The notes: a model not told the origin generated them from the sequence alone. Positions 1 through 9,305 are shown, numbered from the stretch's first letter. The stretch: DNA of 64,000 nt from UBA4466 sp963925035 (GCA_963925035.1 CAWUSK010000019.1:38932-102931), one strand, 5' to 3'. Made by a program: numbers and translations.

Positions 1-2
1 TA

Positions 3-863
3 GCTTTATGTGCGGATTTAACTGGTTCATTAAAAATGAATGCCTTTGAAGATGAGTTTCCTGAGCGCTTTTTTCAGGTTGGAATTGCAGAAGCAAATAT
101 GATGAGTATGGCTGCTGGAATGACAATTGGCGGGAAAATCCCTTATACTGGGACATTTGCCAACTTCTCAACAGGGCGAGTATATGATCAAATTCGTCAA
201 TCAATTGCGTATTCAAAAAAGAATGTAAAAATCTGTGCCTCTCACGCTGGTTTAACTTTAGGTGAAGATGGTGCAACTCACCAAATATTGGAAGATATTG
301 GAATGATGAAAATGTTGCCAAACATGACGGTTATTGTTCCGTGTGATTTTAACCAAACAAAACAAGCTACTATTGCTATTGCTGATTTTGAAGGGCCTGT
401 TTATTTGCGTTTTGGTCGTCCATCAGTTCCAATTTTCGTGAAACCAGATGCTAACTTTCAAATTGGAAAAGCAGATCAAATTATCGAAGGAACAGACGTG
501 ACAATCATTGCTTGCGGCCATTTAGTATGGAAATCCATTGAAGCTGCGCAGATATTAGCTGAAAAAGGTATTTCTGCGGAAGTCATCAACATGCACACAA
601 TAAAACCATTGGATGAAAAAGCAATTTTAGAATCCATTGCAAAAACAAGATGCGTAGTTACTGCTGAAGAACACATGATTAATGGAGGCCTAGGAGATTC
701 AGTGGCACAAGTTATTACTCGAAACAATCCAACTCCTCAAGAATATGTAGGTGTTGATGATTCGTTCGGTGAAAGCGGAACGCCAGATGAGTTAATGACG
801 AAATACCATATAGATACACAGGATGTTGTTGATGCCGCATTGCGTGTGATTAAACGTAAATAA
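3..863 (+). CDS. Transketolase, C-terminal subunit (partial, 5' end outside window)
   Basis: Reading frame is open from the left edge (residues ALCADLTGSLKM...) and ends at TAA 861-863, so the start lies upstream of the window. The protein carries the pyrimidine-binding half of transketolase (ADLTGS, GIAEANMM, the SHAGLTLGEDGATHQ motif) followed by the transketolase C-terminal domain (HMINGGLGDS). This matches the beta/C-terminal polypeptide of split transketolases common in Bacteroidota. In the family it transfers two-carbon ketol units in the non-oxidative pentose phosphate pathway, with TPP bound between the two subunits. The N-terminal TPP-binding subunit would be expected just upstream; that it is a separate gene is inference. 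The ECF sigma gene follows 3 bp later, so co-transcription is possible. Confidence 0.92.
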   Translation, partial: ALCADLTGSLKMNAFEDEFPERFFQVGIAEANMMSMAAGMTIGGKIPYTGTFANFSTGRVYDQIRQSIAYSKKNVKICASHAGLTLGEDGATHQILEDIGMMKMLPNMTVIVPCDFNQTKQATIAIADFEGPVYLRFGRPSVPIFVKPDANFQIGKADQIIEGTDVTIIACGHLVWKSIEAAQILAEKGISAEVINMHTIKPLDEKAILESIAKTRCVVTAEEHMINGGLGDSVAQVITRNNPTPQEYVGVDDSFGESGTPDELMTKYHIDTQDVVDAALRVIKRK

Positions 864-866
864 TGT

Positions 867-1424
867 ATGAGCCTCGATGATAAAACGATAATTCGACTTT
901 TCAATCGAGGAGGAAAGCACACCAATAAAGCTTTTAATGAAATTGTTGCTGTATACGGCCCAAGATTGTATGCGCAAATTCGAGCAATTGCTAGAAGTCA
1001 TGAATTAACCAACGATATTCTTCAAAATGTATTAGTAAAAGTCTTTCAGAATCTGACCTATTTTAAGCAAGAATCGACATTATACACATGGTTGTATCGT
1101 ATTGCGCGGAATGAAACATTGAATTTTCTTGAGAAAGAAAAGAGACGTACTGGAATTGATATCGATCCAGCAATGCTTGAAATTCTCGCTGGCGAAAGTG
1201 GCCTCGATCAACTCGACGAAGAAAAAATAAGCGAACTTCTCTTCAAAGCAATTGAAACTTTGCCGGAGAAACAACGCCAAGTTTTTGAATTAAAATACCT
1301 TCAAGAATTGCCTTATTCAGAAATATCAAAGCTATTGAACACTTCAGAAGGTGGATTAAAAGCAAGTTTTCATCATGCGCGCCAAAAAATAGAAACTTTT
1401 TTACAGGAGCAATTAAACCTTTGA
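867..1424 (+). CDS. ECF-type RNA polymerase sigma factor
   Basis: 185 residues with sigma-70 region 2 (about residues 22-95; the DILQNVLVKVFQNL and STLYTWLYRIARNETLNFL segments) and region 4 HTH (about residues 130-180; LPEKQRQVFELKYLQ, PYSEISKLLNTSEGGLKASF). No region 1 or 3, as in ECF sigma factors. The start ATG at 867 lies 3 bp after the transketolase stop. The two genes downstream (a single-TM protein and a Spy-like periplasmic protein) look like its regulator and output/sensor, a common Bacteroidota arrangement in which a membrane anti-sigma protein holds the sigma factor until an envelope signal arrives. The signal is unknown. Confidence 0.93.
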   Translation: MSLDDKTIIRLFNRGGKHTNKAFNEIVAVYGPRLYAQIRAIARSHELTNDILQNVLVKVFQNLTYFKQESTLYTWLYRIARNETLNFLEKEKRRTGIDIDPAMLEILAGESGLDQLDEEKISELLFKAIETLPEKQRQVFELKYLQELPYSEISKLLNTSEGGLKASFHHARQKIETFLQEQLNL

Positions 1425-1448
1425 TATTCTCATCTATCTAATGCCTGT

Positions 1449-1919
1449 ATGGAAAATCCAAACAACATATTCGACCAAGTTAATCCAAGGAAAGTAGATA
1501 TTCCTGACGCAGATTATTTCGCGAAAATGGCCAGTTCAATTAGTGCAAGTCAAAATGCAGCCCCAAAGGTAATTCCTTTGTACAAGAAACCTTTATTTTG
1601 GGTCTCTTCTGTTGCTGCTGCAGTTGCACTAATATTTGTATTCAATATCGAAGCTAGCACCGAGAAGGCATACAACGTTCAATTGGCTATGAACGATGTT
1701 TCTGCAAAAGAAATCCTTTCTTATGTTGACGAAAACATTAATGAATTCGAATTATCGGAAATTGCAGAAATTATTCCCAAAGAAAAAATGGATGCTTTAA
1801 CGATATCTCAACCAGCTTCAAAAGCAGTTGAAGTCGAATTATCATTTGACAACATCAGCGACGATGAGATTATTGACTATTTATTAGACGAAGGATTCGA
1901 CTTGGAAGATTTAAATTAA
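1449..1919 (+). CDS. Single-pass membrane protein, probable anti-sigma partner
   Basis: 156 residues: a hydrophilic N-terminal segment (1-50), one transmembrane helix (about 52-68, WVSSVAAAVALIFVFNI) and a very acidic C-terminal domain outside the cytoplasm. No zinc-binding anti-sigma motif (HxxxCxxC) is visible, so the assignment rests on position: it starts 24 bp after the ECF sigma gene and has the short-cytoplasmic-tail/TM/periplasmic layout of anti-sigma factors. The C-terminus repeats an ISDDEIIDYLLDEG-like motif also seen in the middle (AKEILSYVDENINEFELSE), suggesting a duplicated short helical unit. It could instead be an uncharacterised membrane protein. Confidence 0.7.
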   Translation: MENPNNIFDQVNPRKVDIPDADYFAKMASSISASQNAAPKVIPLYKKPLFWVSSVAAAVALIFVFNIEASTEKAYNVQLAMNDVSAKEILSYVDENINEFELSEIAEIIPKEKMDALTISQPASKAVEVELSFDNISDDEIIDYLLDEGFDLEDLN

Positions 1920-1949
1920 CTAAATGAATTTTTAATTAAACGTAAAATT

Positions 1950-2447
1950 ATGAACACAATCATTAAATCAATTAGCGCAGTGGCTCTTGTATTATTTATG
2001 ATTCCAATTGCCTTTGGACAAGAAAATAAAAGAGAAAATTCTAAGGAGAAGAAAGAGAAAATTGAACAAATGAAAATTACTTTCATCACCAATGAATTAG
2101 CATTAACAATAGAGGAATCAGATAAATTTTGGCCGGTCTACAATGAAATGGAATCGAAATTAAAAACTGAAAAAAGAACACAACGTAAATTAGAAAAAGA
2201 ACTGAGAGAAAATCACTCAACGCTTTCTGACGCTGACAGCAAAAGTAAAGTAACAGCGATTTTTGACAGTGAGCAAAAAGAAATTGCCATCAAGCGTGAT
2301 TACTACAACAAAATTGGTGATCAAATAGGATACAAAAAATCAACAAAACTATTAAGTTTGGAGCAGAAATTTAAGCGTGAACTGATGCAGCAGCTGAAAG
2401 AAAAAAAGCAAGGTGGTCAAGCTCAACCAAATCAAAATAGAAAATAA
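1950..2447 (+). CDS. Secreted Spy/CpxP-like helical protein
   Basis: 165 residues with a Sec signal peptide (cleavage near FGQ/ENK, residue 24) and a highly charged, mostly helical mature part rich in Lys and Glu (KEKKEKIEQMKITFITNELALT, EESDKFWPVYNEME). The pattern of a short signal peptide, then 'L.LT.EE..KFWP.Y.E...K' is typical of the Bacteroidota sensor-of-ECF-sigma/Spy-like periplasmic proteins encoded after ECF sigma operons. Likely a periplasmic chaperone or stress sensor; function inferred from family resemblance and context. It lies 30 bp after the anti-sigma-like gene and 5 bp before the aminotransferase. Confidence 0.72.
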   Translation: MNTIIKSISAVALVLFMIPIAFGQENKRENSKEKKEKIEQMKITFITNELALTIEESDKFWPVYNEMESKLKTEKRTQRKLEKELRENHSTLSDADSKSKVTAIFDSEQKEIAIKRDYYNKIGDQIGYKKSTKLLSLEQKFKRELMQQLKEKKQGGQAQPNQNRK

Positions 2448-2452
2448 TTAAA

Positions 2453-3640
2453 ATGAATTCAAAAGAAGCGTTTTTACAATACCAAGGACAAACAAATCCA
2501 TTTCCATATTTATTGGACATCGATCGTGCCGAAGGTATTTTTATTTATGATAAATCAGGAAAACGTTTTTACGATATGATTGCAGGGGTGGCGGTGAACA
2601 ATATTGGTCACAACCACCCTTTTGTCGTTTCAGCATTGAAAAATCAAATTGATCGACATTTGCACGTTATGGTTTATGGTGAATTTATTCAAGATGCTGC
2701 AGTTAATTTTTCTAAACGACTGACTTCTATTCTACCTGAATCACTCAATTGTGTTTACCCAGTGAACTCAGGGACAGAAGCAAATGAAACTGCATTGAAA
2801 TTGGCTAAACGTGTTACAGGAAGAACTGAACTGATCTCATTTCGTGGATCTTACCATGGAAGTACGCACGGTTCAATGAGTGTTTCGGGAAATGAAACGA
2901 AGAAAGAAGCTTTTCGTCCTTTGTTACCTGACGTTCGCTTTTTAACTTTCAATTCAATTGAAGATTTAGCGCACATCAGCGATAAAACAGCAGGAGTAAT
3001 TATTGAAACTGTTCAAGGTGATGCTGGAGTGCGAATTCCGTCTCAAGAATTCATGACAGCATTGCGCAAGCGTTGCACAGAATTTGGAGCTCAGCTGATT
3101 TTTGATGAAATACAATGCGGAATTGGGCGCACCGGAAAAATGTTCGCTTTTGAGCATTTTAACGTATGTCCTGATATTTTAACTTTAGGAAAGGCATTGG
3201 GTGGAGGAATGCCAATTGGAGTCGTTGTGTCGACTAAAAGCAAACTAAAAGAATTTACATTCAATCCGATGTTGGGACATATCACAACATTTGGTGGACA
3301 TCCTGTAATTTGTGCAGCAGCCGACGCTTGTCTTCAAGTAATGCAATCCGAAATTGATTTTGACAGAGTAGAGAAAAACGGACAACTACTTGTCGACCTA
3401 TTGTCGGAAGAACCCGAGATAACAGAAATTCGTCGCATAGGAATGATGTTCGCATTTGACATGGAATCATTTGAACGCGTTGAAAAAGTGGTCAATCGTT
3501 GCTTAGAAAAAGGTTTGATTAGCTTTTGGTTTTTATCTCATCCATATAGTTTTAGACTTTCACCACCGTTGACAATTACGGAAAACGAAATTCGAGATGC
3601 TACAAATCTCATTTTGGAGGCGATCAGAGAAACGAAATAA
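2453..3640 (+). CDS. Class III PLP-dependent aminotransferase
   Basis: 395 residues with the class III fold signatures: AGVAVNNIGHNHP near the N-terminus, NSGTEANETALKLA (PLP phosphate binding), LIFDEIQCGIGRTGKMFAFEH and the catalytic lysine in TLGKALGGGMPIG. Families with this layout include acetylornithine/ornithine and 4-aminobutyrate aminotransferases; the exact substrate cannot be read from the sequence and no arginine or GABA genes are adjacent. Starts 5 bp after the Spy-like gene, so probably transcribed with it. It is a distant paralogue of bioA, which lies convergently 0.9 kb downstream. Confidence 0.9.
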   Translation: MNSKEAFLQYQGQTNPFPYLLDIDRAEGIFIYDKSGKRFYDMIAGVAVNNIGHNHPFVVSALKNQIDRHLHVMVYGEFIQDAAVNFSKRLTSILPESLNCVYPVNSGTEANETALKLAKRVTGRTELISFRGSYHGSTHGSMSVSGNETKKEAFRPLLPDVRFLTFNSIEDLAHISDKTAGVIIETVQGDAGVRIPSQEFMTALRKRCTEFGAQLIFDEIQCGIGRTGKMFAFEHFNVCPDILTLGKALGGGMPIGVVVSTKSKLKEFTFNPMLGHITTFGGHPVICAAADACLQVMQSEIDFDRVEKNGQLLVDLLSEEPEITEIRRIGMMFAFDMESFERVEKVVNRCLEKGLISFWFLSHPYSFRLSPPLTITENEIRDATNLILEAIRETK

Positions 3641-3706
3641 AAATATTTTTCATCATCTAAAACTAAATCGTACCTTTAATCGTTACTAGATTTAAATTAC
3701 CAACTT

Positions 3707-4564
3707 ATGAAAGCATTATCTGCACTAATTCTATTTATCAGCATTGCCTTTTCAGGATTGTCGCAAGACGCAATAATGAAGCGTGACGGCAGTAAAATCG
3801 ATGCGAAAGTCATTGAAATCACTTCGTCAACAATTAAATACCGCAATTTTGACCAACCAGACGGACCGCTTCGAAACATTGCGATAAATGATGTACAAGA
3901 AATTATTTATGAAAATGGTACATGGGAAAAGTTTGAGAAAACAGAGCAGACTTCTGGTTACCAACCTGTAACAACTGATCCGACTCCAATTCGTGAACCA
4001 AAAGATAAGATTTTAGGCAATGGTTTGTTTATCGAAGGAATGTTAGGCATGAATCGAATAACTCAAAACGGAAGTTATTATGGTTATTACTATGATGAAT
4101 TTGGAAATTATATTGAACAAACATCTCCAGTTACAGAAAATTACGCAAGTCTTAGTATTAGAATGGGCAGCAAGTGGTATTTTGGATCGAATGAAAAATG
4201 GAGACCAGGTGTTCAATTGACCTATTTTAAACTTGGGCTCTACATCAATCCAAATTCTAACGGATCATACGGAATTGGAAGAAATTCAATGTCTTTGGCT
4301 AATGTAGGATTTGCAAATGCATTTAAATTCAATTATAAAATAGGAATGGAAGCTAATGCAAATGTTGGGTTTTCACTCATCAATTTCCTCCCTCCATGGA
4401 ACTATAATCCTGCGCCAGGGATAAACTATGGTGCCGAAGTTAAGTTTAGATTCAAGACATTAGCTGTAGGATTGGATTACTCAAGAATGGACGCGAATTT
4501 TGGGCAAATTAATGATCGGGTTTCAATGAATGTCTATAGCATCACAATCGGAGCGAAGTTCTAA
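3707..4564 (+). CDS. Putative outer-membrane beta-barrel protein with signal peptide
   Basis: 285 residues. Signal peptide MKALSALILFISIAFSGLSQ, then a short region (residues 22-70; MKRDGSKIDAKVIEITSSTIKYRNF, DVQEIIYENG) resembling a small N-terminal beta domain common in Bacteroidota secreted proteins. A C-terminal portion of alternating aromatic/glycine-rich strands (SIRMGSKWYFGS, AVGLDYSRMDANFG, ending SITIGAKF) fits an outer-membrane porin-like barrel. Function unknown. The 3' end overlaps the convergent bioA by 4 bp. A weak -7 box (TACCTTTA, about 3671-3678) lies upstream. Confidence 0.7.
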   Translation: MKALSALILFISIAFSGLSQDAIMKRDGSKIDAKVIEITSSTIKYRNFDQPDGPLRNIAINDVQEIIYENGTWEKFEKTEQTSGYQPVTTDPTPIREPKDKILGNGLFIEGMLGMNRITQNGSYYGYYYDEFGNYIEQTSPVTENYASLSIRMGSKWYFGSNEKWRPGVQLTYFKLGLYINPNSNGSYGIGRNSMSLANVGFANAFKFNYKIGMEANANVGFSLINFLPPWNYNPAPGINYGAEVKFRFKTLAVGLDYSRMDANFGQINDRVSMNVYSITIGAKF

Positions 4565-5856
4565 TTCAATTCATTTAGAAAATTCAACAACACCTCTTTA
4601 ACGTGCTTAAATTCCTCTTCTGTTATGCAATAAGGCGGATTGATAAACACTACGTTTCCTAATGGACGAATAAAAATACCGTTGTCCAAACAGTAATTAT
4701 ACAACTGATCGCGCAAGTCAGAGAAGTACGTTGTTTCCTTTTCTGTATTGACTTCGAATGCTAAAATTGTCCCTTTCTGACGAATGTTTGAAACTGTCGA
4801 AACCGTTTCCAGCTCCTTGAAAAATTCAGTGTTCCACTGCACAATAGACTCAATCGATTTCCAAGTTTCGGGTTGTTCGAACAAATCTAAACTCGCACAA
4901 GCCACAGCACACGCTAATGGATTTGCAGTAAATGAATGCCCGTGTAAAAATGCTTTTGTTGTATCTGGCGATAGAAAAGCATTGAAAATTTCATTTGATG
5001 TAATTGTCAATCCCATTGGTAAAACTCCAGCAGTCAAGCCTTTTGAAAGCGTTACAATGTCAGGGGTTTCTTTACAATAATTCATCGCGAACATCTTTCC
5101 TGTTCTACCGAAACCGGTCATTACTTCATCAAAAATGACAATCACTCCATTTTGTTTTGCTACTAACGTCAATTGATCCAAAAACTCAGCCGAGTACATG
5201 CGCATACCAGAAGCGCCTTGAACAAGTGGCTCTAAAATCATACAACAAAAGTCTCCTGTTTGAAACAGGCTTTCTGCGTGACGTAACAATTCTGCTTCAT
5301 TCTCTTGCGCTGGAAAATCAAGGTAATCCACGTCGAAGAAAAACGGTTCAAAAGGTGCGTTAAACTTATCTCGCTCGCCGACCGACATTGCACCAAATGT
5401 ATCACCGTGATATGCGCCGCTCATTGCTAAAACACGTTTCTTTTCAATTCCTTGATTGTGGAAGTATTGAAACACCATTTTCAACGCGACTTCAGTAGCT
5501 GTCGATCCGTTATCTGAAAAGAATACTTTTTGTAAGTTATCTGGTAAAATATGACAAATTCGTTCTGCTAATTCAACCGCTTTTTCGTGTGTTGCACCAG
5601 CAAAAATAATGTGATCTACTTTTGAAAACTGTTCACTCAGCGCCTTTCCAATGTGCGGATGTCCGTGACCATGAATGTTTACCCACCACGATGAATTTGC
5701 ATCAATATAGGTTTGATCACCCATTCCATAAAGCAATGTTCCTTCTGCTTTTTTGACTTGCAACGGAACAACGCCTTTGTAAGTTTGCGTAAACGGATGC
5801 CACACAAATGCTTTGTCTCTCGCTTTTAAATCTTCGTCTAAACTTGATTTACTCAT
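4561..5856 (-). CDS. bioA: Adenosylmethionine-8-amino-7-oxononanoate aminotransferase
   Basis: 431 residues. Transfers the amino group of SAM to KAPA to give DAPA, the third step of biotin synthesis from pimelate. Visible signatures: FVWHPFTQ near the N-terminus, SSWWVNIHGHGHP, FFSDNGSTATEVALKM, SGAYHGDTFGAMSVG, FDEVMTGFGRTGKMFA and the PLP lysine in TLSKGLTAGVLPMG; the WHPF/SSWW pattern is specific to BioA among class III aminotransferases. Last gene of the pheT-bioD-bioA run; its ATG overlaps the bioD stop (ATGA, 5853-5856), indicating translational coupling. Length is normal for the family. Confidence 0.96.
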   Translation of the reverse strand: MSKSSLDEDLKARDKAFVWHPFTQTYKGVVPLQVKKAEGTLLYGMGDQTYIDANSSWWVNIHGHGHPHIGKALSEQFSKVDHIIFAGATHEKAVELAERICHILPDNLQKVFFSDNGSTATEVALKMVFQYFHNQGIEKKRVLAMSGAYHGDTFGAMSVGERDKFNAPFEPFFFDVDYLDFPAQENEAELLRHAESLFQTGDFCCMILEPLVQGASGMRMYSAEFLDQLTLVAKQNGVIVIFDEVMTGFGRTGKMFAMNYCKETPDIVTLSKGLTAGVLPMGLTITSNEIFNAFLSPDTTKAFLHGHSFTANPLACAVACASLDLFEQPETWKSIESIVQWNTEFFKELETVSTVSNIRQKGTILAFEVNTEKETTYFSDLRDQLYNYCLDNGIFIRPLGNVVFINPPYCITEEEFKHVKEVLLNFLNELN

Positions 5857-6464
5857 AATTGTGATGCGATTTTTAAAGCTTGTTCCGTAACAAATTCCTT
5901 GGTGACTTTATCCACCATCGGAATTCTAGCAATCATTGGAATTCCAGTAATTTTTAGAATAATGGACTCCGTAGTTTTGTTTTCATCCCCGACAAAAATC
6001 CAACCGGCGATTTTAATTCCACGGTTTTTAAGTACTTCTGCCGTTAATAAACTGTGATTGATACTTCCTAAATAATGTCTTGAAACAATGATTACTGGAA
6101 GGTTCCATTTTTGAAATACATCCGCATACAGCAAACCATTTTTATTTATCGGAACGAGTATTCCTCCAGCTCCTTCAATGACCAAATTAGTTGCAACATT
6201 AGGGAGAATGAATGAACTAATATTCAATTCAACTCCATCTATTTCAGCAGCAGCATGGGGCGATAAAGGTTCGTTTAGTTGAAATAACTCGGGTAACACA
6301 CGAACATTTGAAGTTAATCGTTCAACTTTGTGCGAATCAGTATCGTTTAATTCGCCAGCCTGAACTGGTTTCCAATACGTCGCTTGTAATGCCTCAGAAA
6401 CAATCGCACTTACAACAGTTTTCCCAACTTCGGTTCCGATTCCAGAAATAACATATTGTTTCAT
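5853..6464 (-). CDS. bioD: Dethiobiotin synthetase
   Basis: 203 residues. ATP-dependent closure of DAPA with CO2 to dethiobiotin. The N-terminus MKQYVISGIGTEVGKTVVS is the modified P-loop of BioD (G-x-x-x-E-V-G-K-T), followed by the conserved YWKPVQAG segment and the VIEGAGGILVPIN motif that holds substrate and Mg2+. Slightly short compared with the usual 210-230 residues but complete. Starts 11 bp after the pheT stop and overlaps bioA by 4 bp, so the two biotin genes are read as a tail of the pheT transcript. No bioF, bioB or bioC is seen nearby. Confidence 0.96.
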   Translation of the reverse strand: MKQYVISGIGTEVGKTVVSAIVSEALQATYWKPVQAGELNDTDSHKVERLTSNVRVLPELFQLNEPLSPHAAAEIDGVELNISSFILPNVATNLVIEGAGGILVPINKNGLLYADVFQKWNLPVIIVSRHYLGSINHSLLTAEVLKNRGIKIAGWIFVGDENKTTESIILKITGIPMIARIPMVDKVTKEFVTEQALKIASQL

Positions 6465-6475
6465 TCAGTTGTGTT

Positions 6476-8905
6476 CTATCTCAATTGAGCGCCTAATTTC
6501 GACTCCAATTCGGTTCTAATTTTATCCATGATGGCATCAACCTGCTGATCTTTCAACGTTTGTTCTGCATCTTGAAATTTAAAGGAAACCGCGTACGATT
6601 TTTTTCCTTCTTCCAAATTCTTCCCTTCGTAAACGTCAAACAATCCAACTTCTTTCAAGATTTTCTTATCCGCATTTTTTGCAATTTCCTCAATCTCCGA
6701 AAAGTTTATTTTGTTGTCTAGTAACAATGAATAATCGCGACGAACAGCAAATGTTTTTGGAAGTTCCGTCTGTTTGATTTTCGTGAATTTCAAACTATCT
6801 ACAATTGCATCCCAATCTAAATCAGCTAAAAATACATCGTTTTTAATTCCAAAATATTTTTTCATTTTTGGAGAAACCCATCCGATTTCACCGACTTTAT
6901 TTTTCAATACGTTCAACTGAACTCCGTCGTGTAACAATGAATTTTTCAATGCTTTTTCACTCAACATTCCATCCAATCCTAAACGGCGGAAAACAGCGTT
7001 ACTAATTCCTTTGACCGTATAATACGTTGATTTATCTTTTGATGAATTCCAGCTTTCTTGTTCTTTATTTCCTGTGATTGCAATGATCAATCGTTTGTTC
7101 TCTTGGTATGTTTCGTATTTGTGGTATACTTTTCCAAACTCGTACAATTTCAAATCAGCATTTTGACGATTTTGATTGCGCGAAATCATTTCCAATGAAT
7201 TGAATAACATCGACTGACGCATTACGTCTAAATCCTGACTCAATGGGTTCAACATGCGTACATTTCGTTCATCCAAAACTACGCCTTCTCCTAACTTGAC
7301 AGAATATTCTGATTTCGTTAGTGAGTTATTCAATGTTTCAATACATCCCAATCCAACCAACAATTCAGAAATTACATTTTGAACTTTTTCCAAATCTGGT
7401 TTCGCTTGGTGTGATAACGATGTCTTCAATTTCGTAGGAAGCACCACATTATTGAATCCGTAGATTCGAAGGACTTCTTCCACTACATCCGCTTCACGAG
7501 TAACATCCACGCGGTAAGCTGGAATTTCAAGAACTGCATCATTTCCATTTTCTGAAATTAGTTTGATGTCGAGGTTAGAAAAAATAGCTTTTACCATTTC
7601 TTTCGGTACCTCAGTTCCTATCAATCTGTTGCAACGACCGAAGTTAAAATCAACATTCCAGTTTTCTATTGGCTTTGGATTTGTATCCACAACATCCATT
7701 GAAATTGTTCCACCGGCAATTCCTTGAATTAACAAAGCTGTTCTTTTCAATGCATATAAGGTCAAGTTCGGATCTACACCTCTTTCAAATCGAAAAGAAG
7801 CATCGGTATTCAAACCATGCATTTTTGCTGTTTTACGCACAGATATAGGATTGAAATAGGCAGATTCCAAAAATACATTTGTCGTCGTTTCTTTTATTCC
7901 CGAATCAATTCCACCAAAAACACCTGCGATACATAAATGATCTGTTCCATTGGTAATCATCAAATTTGAATCATCCAACTTTCGTTCTACCTCATCCAAG
8001 GTGGTAAATTTATCTCCTTTATTAGCTGTTTTCACAACCAATTTTCCGTTCAATTTTGAAGCGTCAAATGCGTGTAGAGGAGTTCCCAATTCATGCATCA
8101 CAAAATTAGTCGCATCTACAACGTTGTTAATTGGTGAAAGTCCAATTGCCCGTAATCTTTTCTGTAACCAAGCTGGAGAAGGACCAACTTTGACATCTTT
8201 AATCGTCGTTGCAACGTACCGTGAACAAACATCATTCGCTTCTACTGAGACATCAATTTTTAAATCGTTGTTGTCAACTTTAAACTCATCTACCGAAGGA
8301 ATTGTAAGTTTCAAACCAGCGTTATTGTGCACATTTAAAAATGCAACTAAGTCTCGTGCAACTCCAACATGTCCCATTGCATCGGCACGATTTGGCGTCA
8401 ATCCAATTTCAATTTCATAATCGTCTTCCAACTCAAAATATTCAGCCGCAGTTGTTCCTAAAGGAATTGAATCATCTAAGACAAGAATTCCATCGTGCCC
8501 TTTTCCTAGACCAAGTTCATCTTCTGCACACAACATTCCGTAGGAATCAACTCCACGAATTGTTGATTTTTTTATTTTTAATGTTTCTTCAGGTGAAGGA
8601 TACAGCGTACAACCTACTGTTGCCACAATCACTTTTTGACCGACATCAACATTTGGAGCGCCACACACAATTTGAAGTGTTTCACTTCCAACAGAAACAG
8701 TAGTTACCTTTAAACGATCAGCATCTGGATGTTGTTCGCATGTCAATACTTCTCCCACTACAACACCAGCAAGTCCACCTTTTACGGCTTCAATTTTATG
8801 GATTCCTTCTACCTCAAGACCAGTATCAGTTAGGATATTCCCTGCGTCTTCAGGACTTAAATCAATTGCAACGTATTGCTTTAACCAATTGTATGAAATT
8901 TTCAT
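6476..8905 (-). CDS. pheT: Phenylalanyl-tRNA synthetase beta subunit
   Basis: 809 residues, full length for bacterial PheT. N-terminal MKISYNWLKQYV, tRNA-binding EMAP-like domain (about 40-155; VVVGEVLTCEQHPDADRLKVTTV), B3/4 editing domain (about 210-400; NNVVDATNFVMHELGTPLHAFD), B5 domain, catalytic-core-like region (RQSMLFNSLEMISRNQNR) and C-terminal ferredoxin-like anticodon-binding domain (FAVRRDYSLLLDNKINFSEI). Forms the (alpha-beta)2 enzyme charging tRNA-Phe; pheS is not in the window. A perfect TAnnTTTG -7 box lies about 25 nt upstream of the ATG. Followed by bioD and bioA in an unusual-looking operon. Confidence 0.98.
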   Translation of the reverse strand: MKISYNWLKQYVAIDLSPEDAGNILTDTGLEVEGIHKIEAVKGGLAGVVVGEVLTCEQHPDADRLKVTTVSVGSETLQIVCGAPNVDVGQKVIVATVGCTLYPSPEETLKIKKSTIRGVDSYGMLCAEDELGLGKGHDGILVLDDSIPLGTTAAEYFELEDDYEIEIGLTPNRADAMGHVGVARDLVAFLNVHNNAGLKLTIPSVDEFKVDNNDLKIDVSVEANDVCSRYVATTIKDVKVGPSPAWLQKRLRAIGLSPINNVVDATNFVMHELGTPLHAFDASKLNGKLVVKTANKGDKFTTLDEVERKLDDSNLMITNGTDHLCIAGVFGGIDSGIKETTTNVFLESAYFNPISVRKTAKMHGLNTDASFRFERGVDPNLTLYALKRTALLIQGIAGGTISMDVVDTNPKPIENWNVDFNFGRCNRLIGTEVPKEMVKAIFSNLDIKLISENGNDAVLEIPAYRVDVTREADVVEEVLRIYGFNNVVLPTKLKTSLSHQAKPDLEKVQNVISELLVGLGCIETLNNSLTKSEYSVKLGEGVVLDERNVRMLNPLSQDLDVMRQSMLFNSLEMISRNQNRQNADLKLYEFGKVYHKYETYQENKRLIIAITGNKEQESWNSSKDKSTYYTVKGISNAVFRRLGLDGMLSEKALKNSLLHDGVQLNVLKNKVGEIGWVSPKMKKYFGIKNDVFLADLDWDAIVDSLKFTKIKQTELPKTFAVRRDYSLLLDNKINFSEIEEIAKNADKKILKEVGLFDVYEGKNLEEGKKSYAVSFKFQDAEQTLKDQQVDAIMDKIRTELESKLGAQLR

Positions 8906-8930
8906 TCGTTCTTCTGTTGTATCATGGATG

Positions 8931-8938
8931 CAAATTTA
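8931..8938 (-). promoter_or_regulatory. pheT promoter -7 box (TAAATTTG)
   Basis: On the minus strand the sequence reads TAAATTTG, a perfect match to the Bacteroidota -7 consensus TAnnTTTG, ending 25 nt before the pheT ATG. It would give a leader of about 20 nt. No clear Shine-Dalgarno is present in between. Confidence 0.6.
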
Positions 8939-9095
8939 ATGAAACTTAGTCGATTTTACTTGGTTGTGAAGAGAGTTTTAGGTCTGTAGAATAATTATCC
9001 TACAATTTGTAATGTTTGAGCGCGTTATTCGTCCTATGTAACGAATATCACAGTTGAATTTGATTGATTCGACTATTTTTGACAAAACTTGAAAT

Positions 9096-9305
9096 ATGAA
9101 ATTTATAAAAAAGCACAAATTTACGTTCATCGGGATCGGAGTTGGATTAATTGGTGGATACGCCTATTACCATTTCATTGGTTGCGCGAGTGGAACCTGT
9201 GCCATAACTTCGAAACCATTGAACAGCACGATTTACGGTGGAATGATGGGCGGCTTGCTGTTCAATATGCTGGATGGAAGGAAGAAGAAGACAATTGATA
9301 ATTGA
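9096..9305 (+). CDS. Small membrane protein, DUF6132-like
   Basis: 69 residues. A first transmembrane helix (about 9-28, FTFIGIGVGLIGGYAYYHFI) is followed by a cysteine-containing turn GCASGTCAITSKP and a second hydrophobic glycine-rich segment (NSTIYGGMMGGLLFNML), then a lysine-rich tail. The GYAYYHFxGCxSGTCxI pattern is one I associate with small DUF6132/YtxH-like proteins in Bacteroidota, often encoded near thioredoxin or rhodanese genes; that naming is from memory. Two cysteines five residues apart could be redox active or metal binding. An out-of-frame ORF of similar length on the same strand is a shadow. Confidence 0.75.
   Translation: MKFIKKHKFTFIGIGVGLIGGYAYYHFIGCASGTCAITSKPLNSTIYGGMMGGLLFNMLDGRKKKTIDN

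Noticed and set aside
7950..8703. 156- and 120-codon plus-strand ORFs within pheT
   Set aside because: Antisense shadows of the strongly conserved pheT coding sequence.
9089..9298. Second 69-codon ORF overlapping the small membrane protein gene
   Set aside because: Out of frame, no domain pattern; the overlapping frame has two TM helices and a family-like motif.
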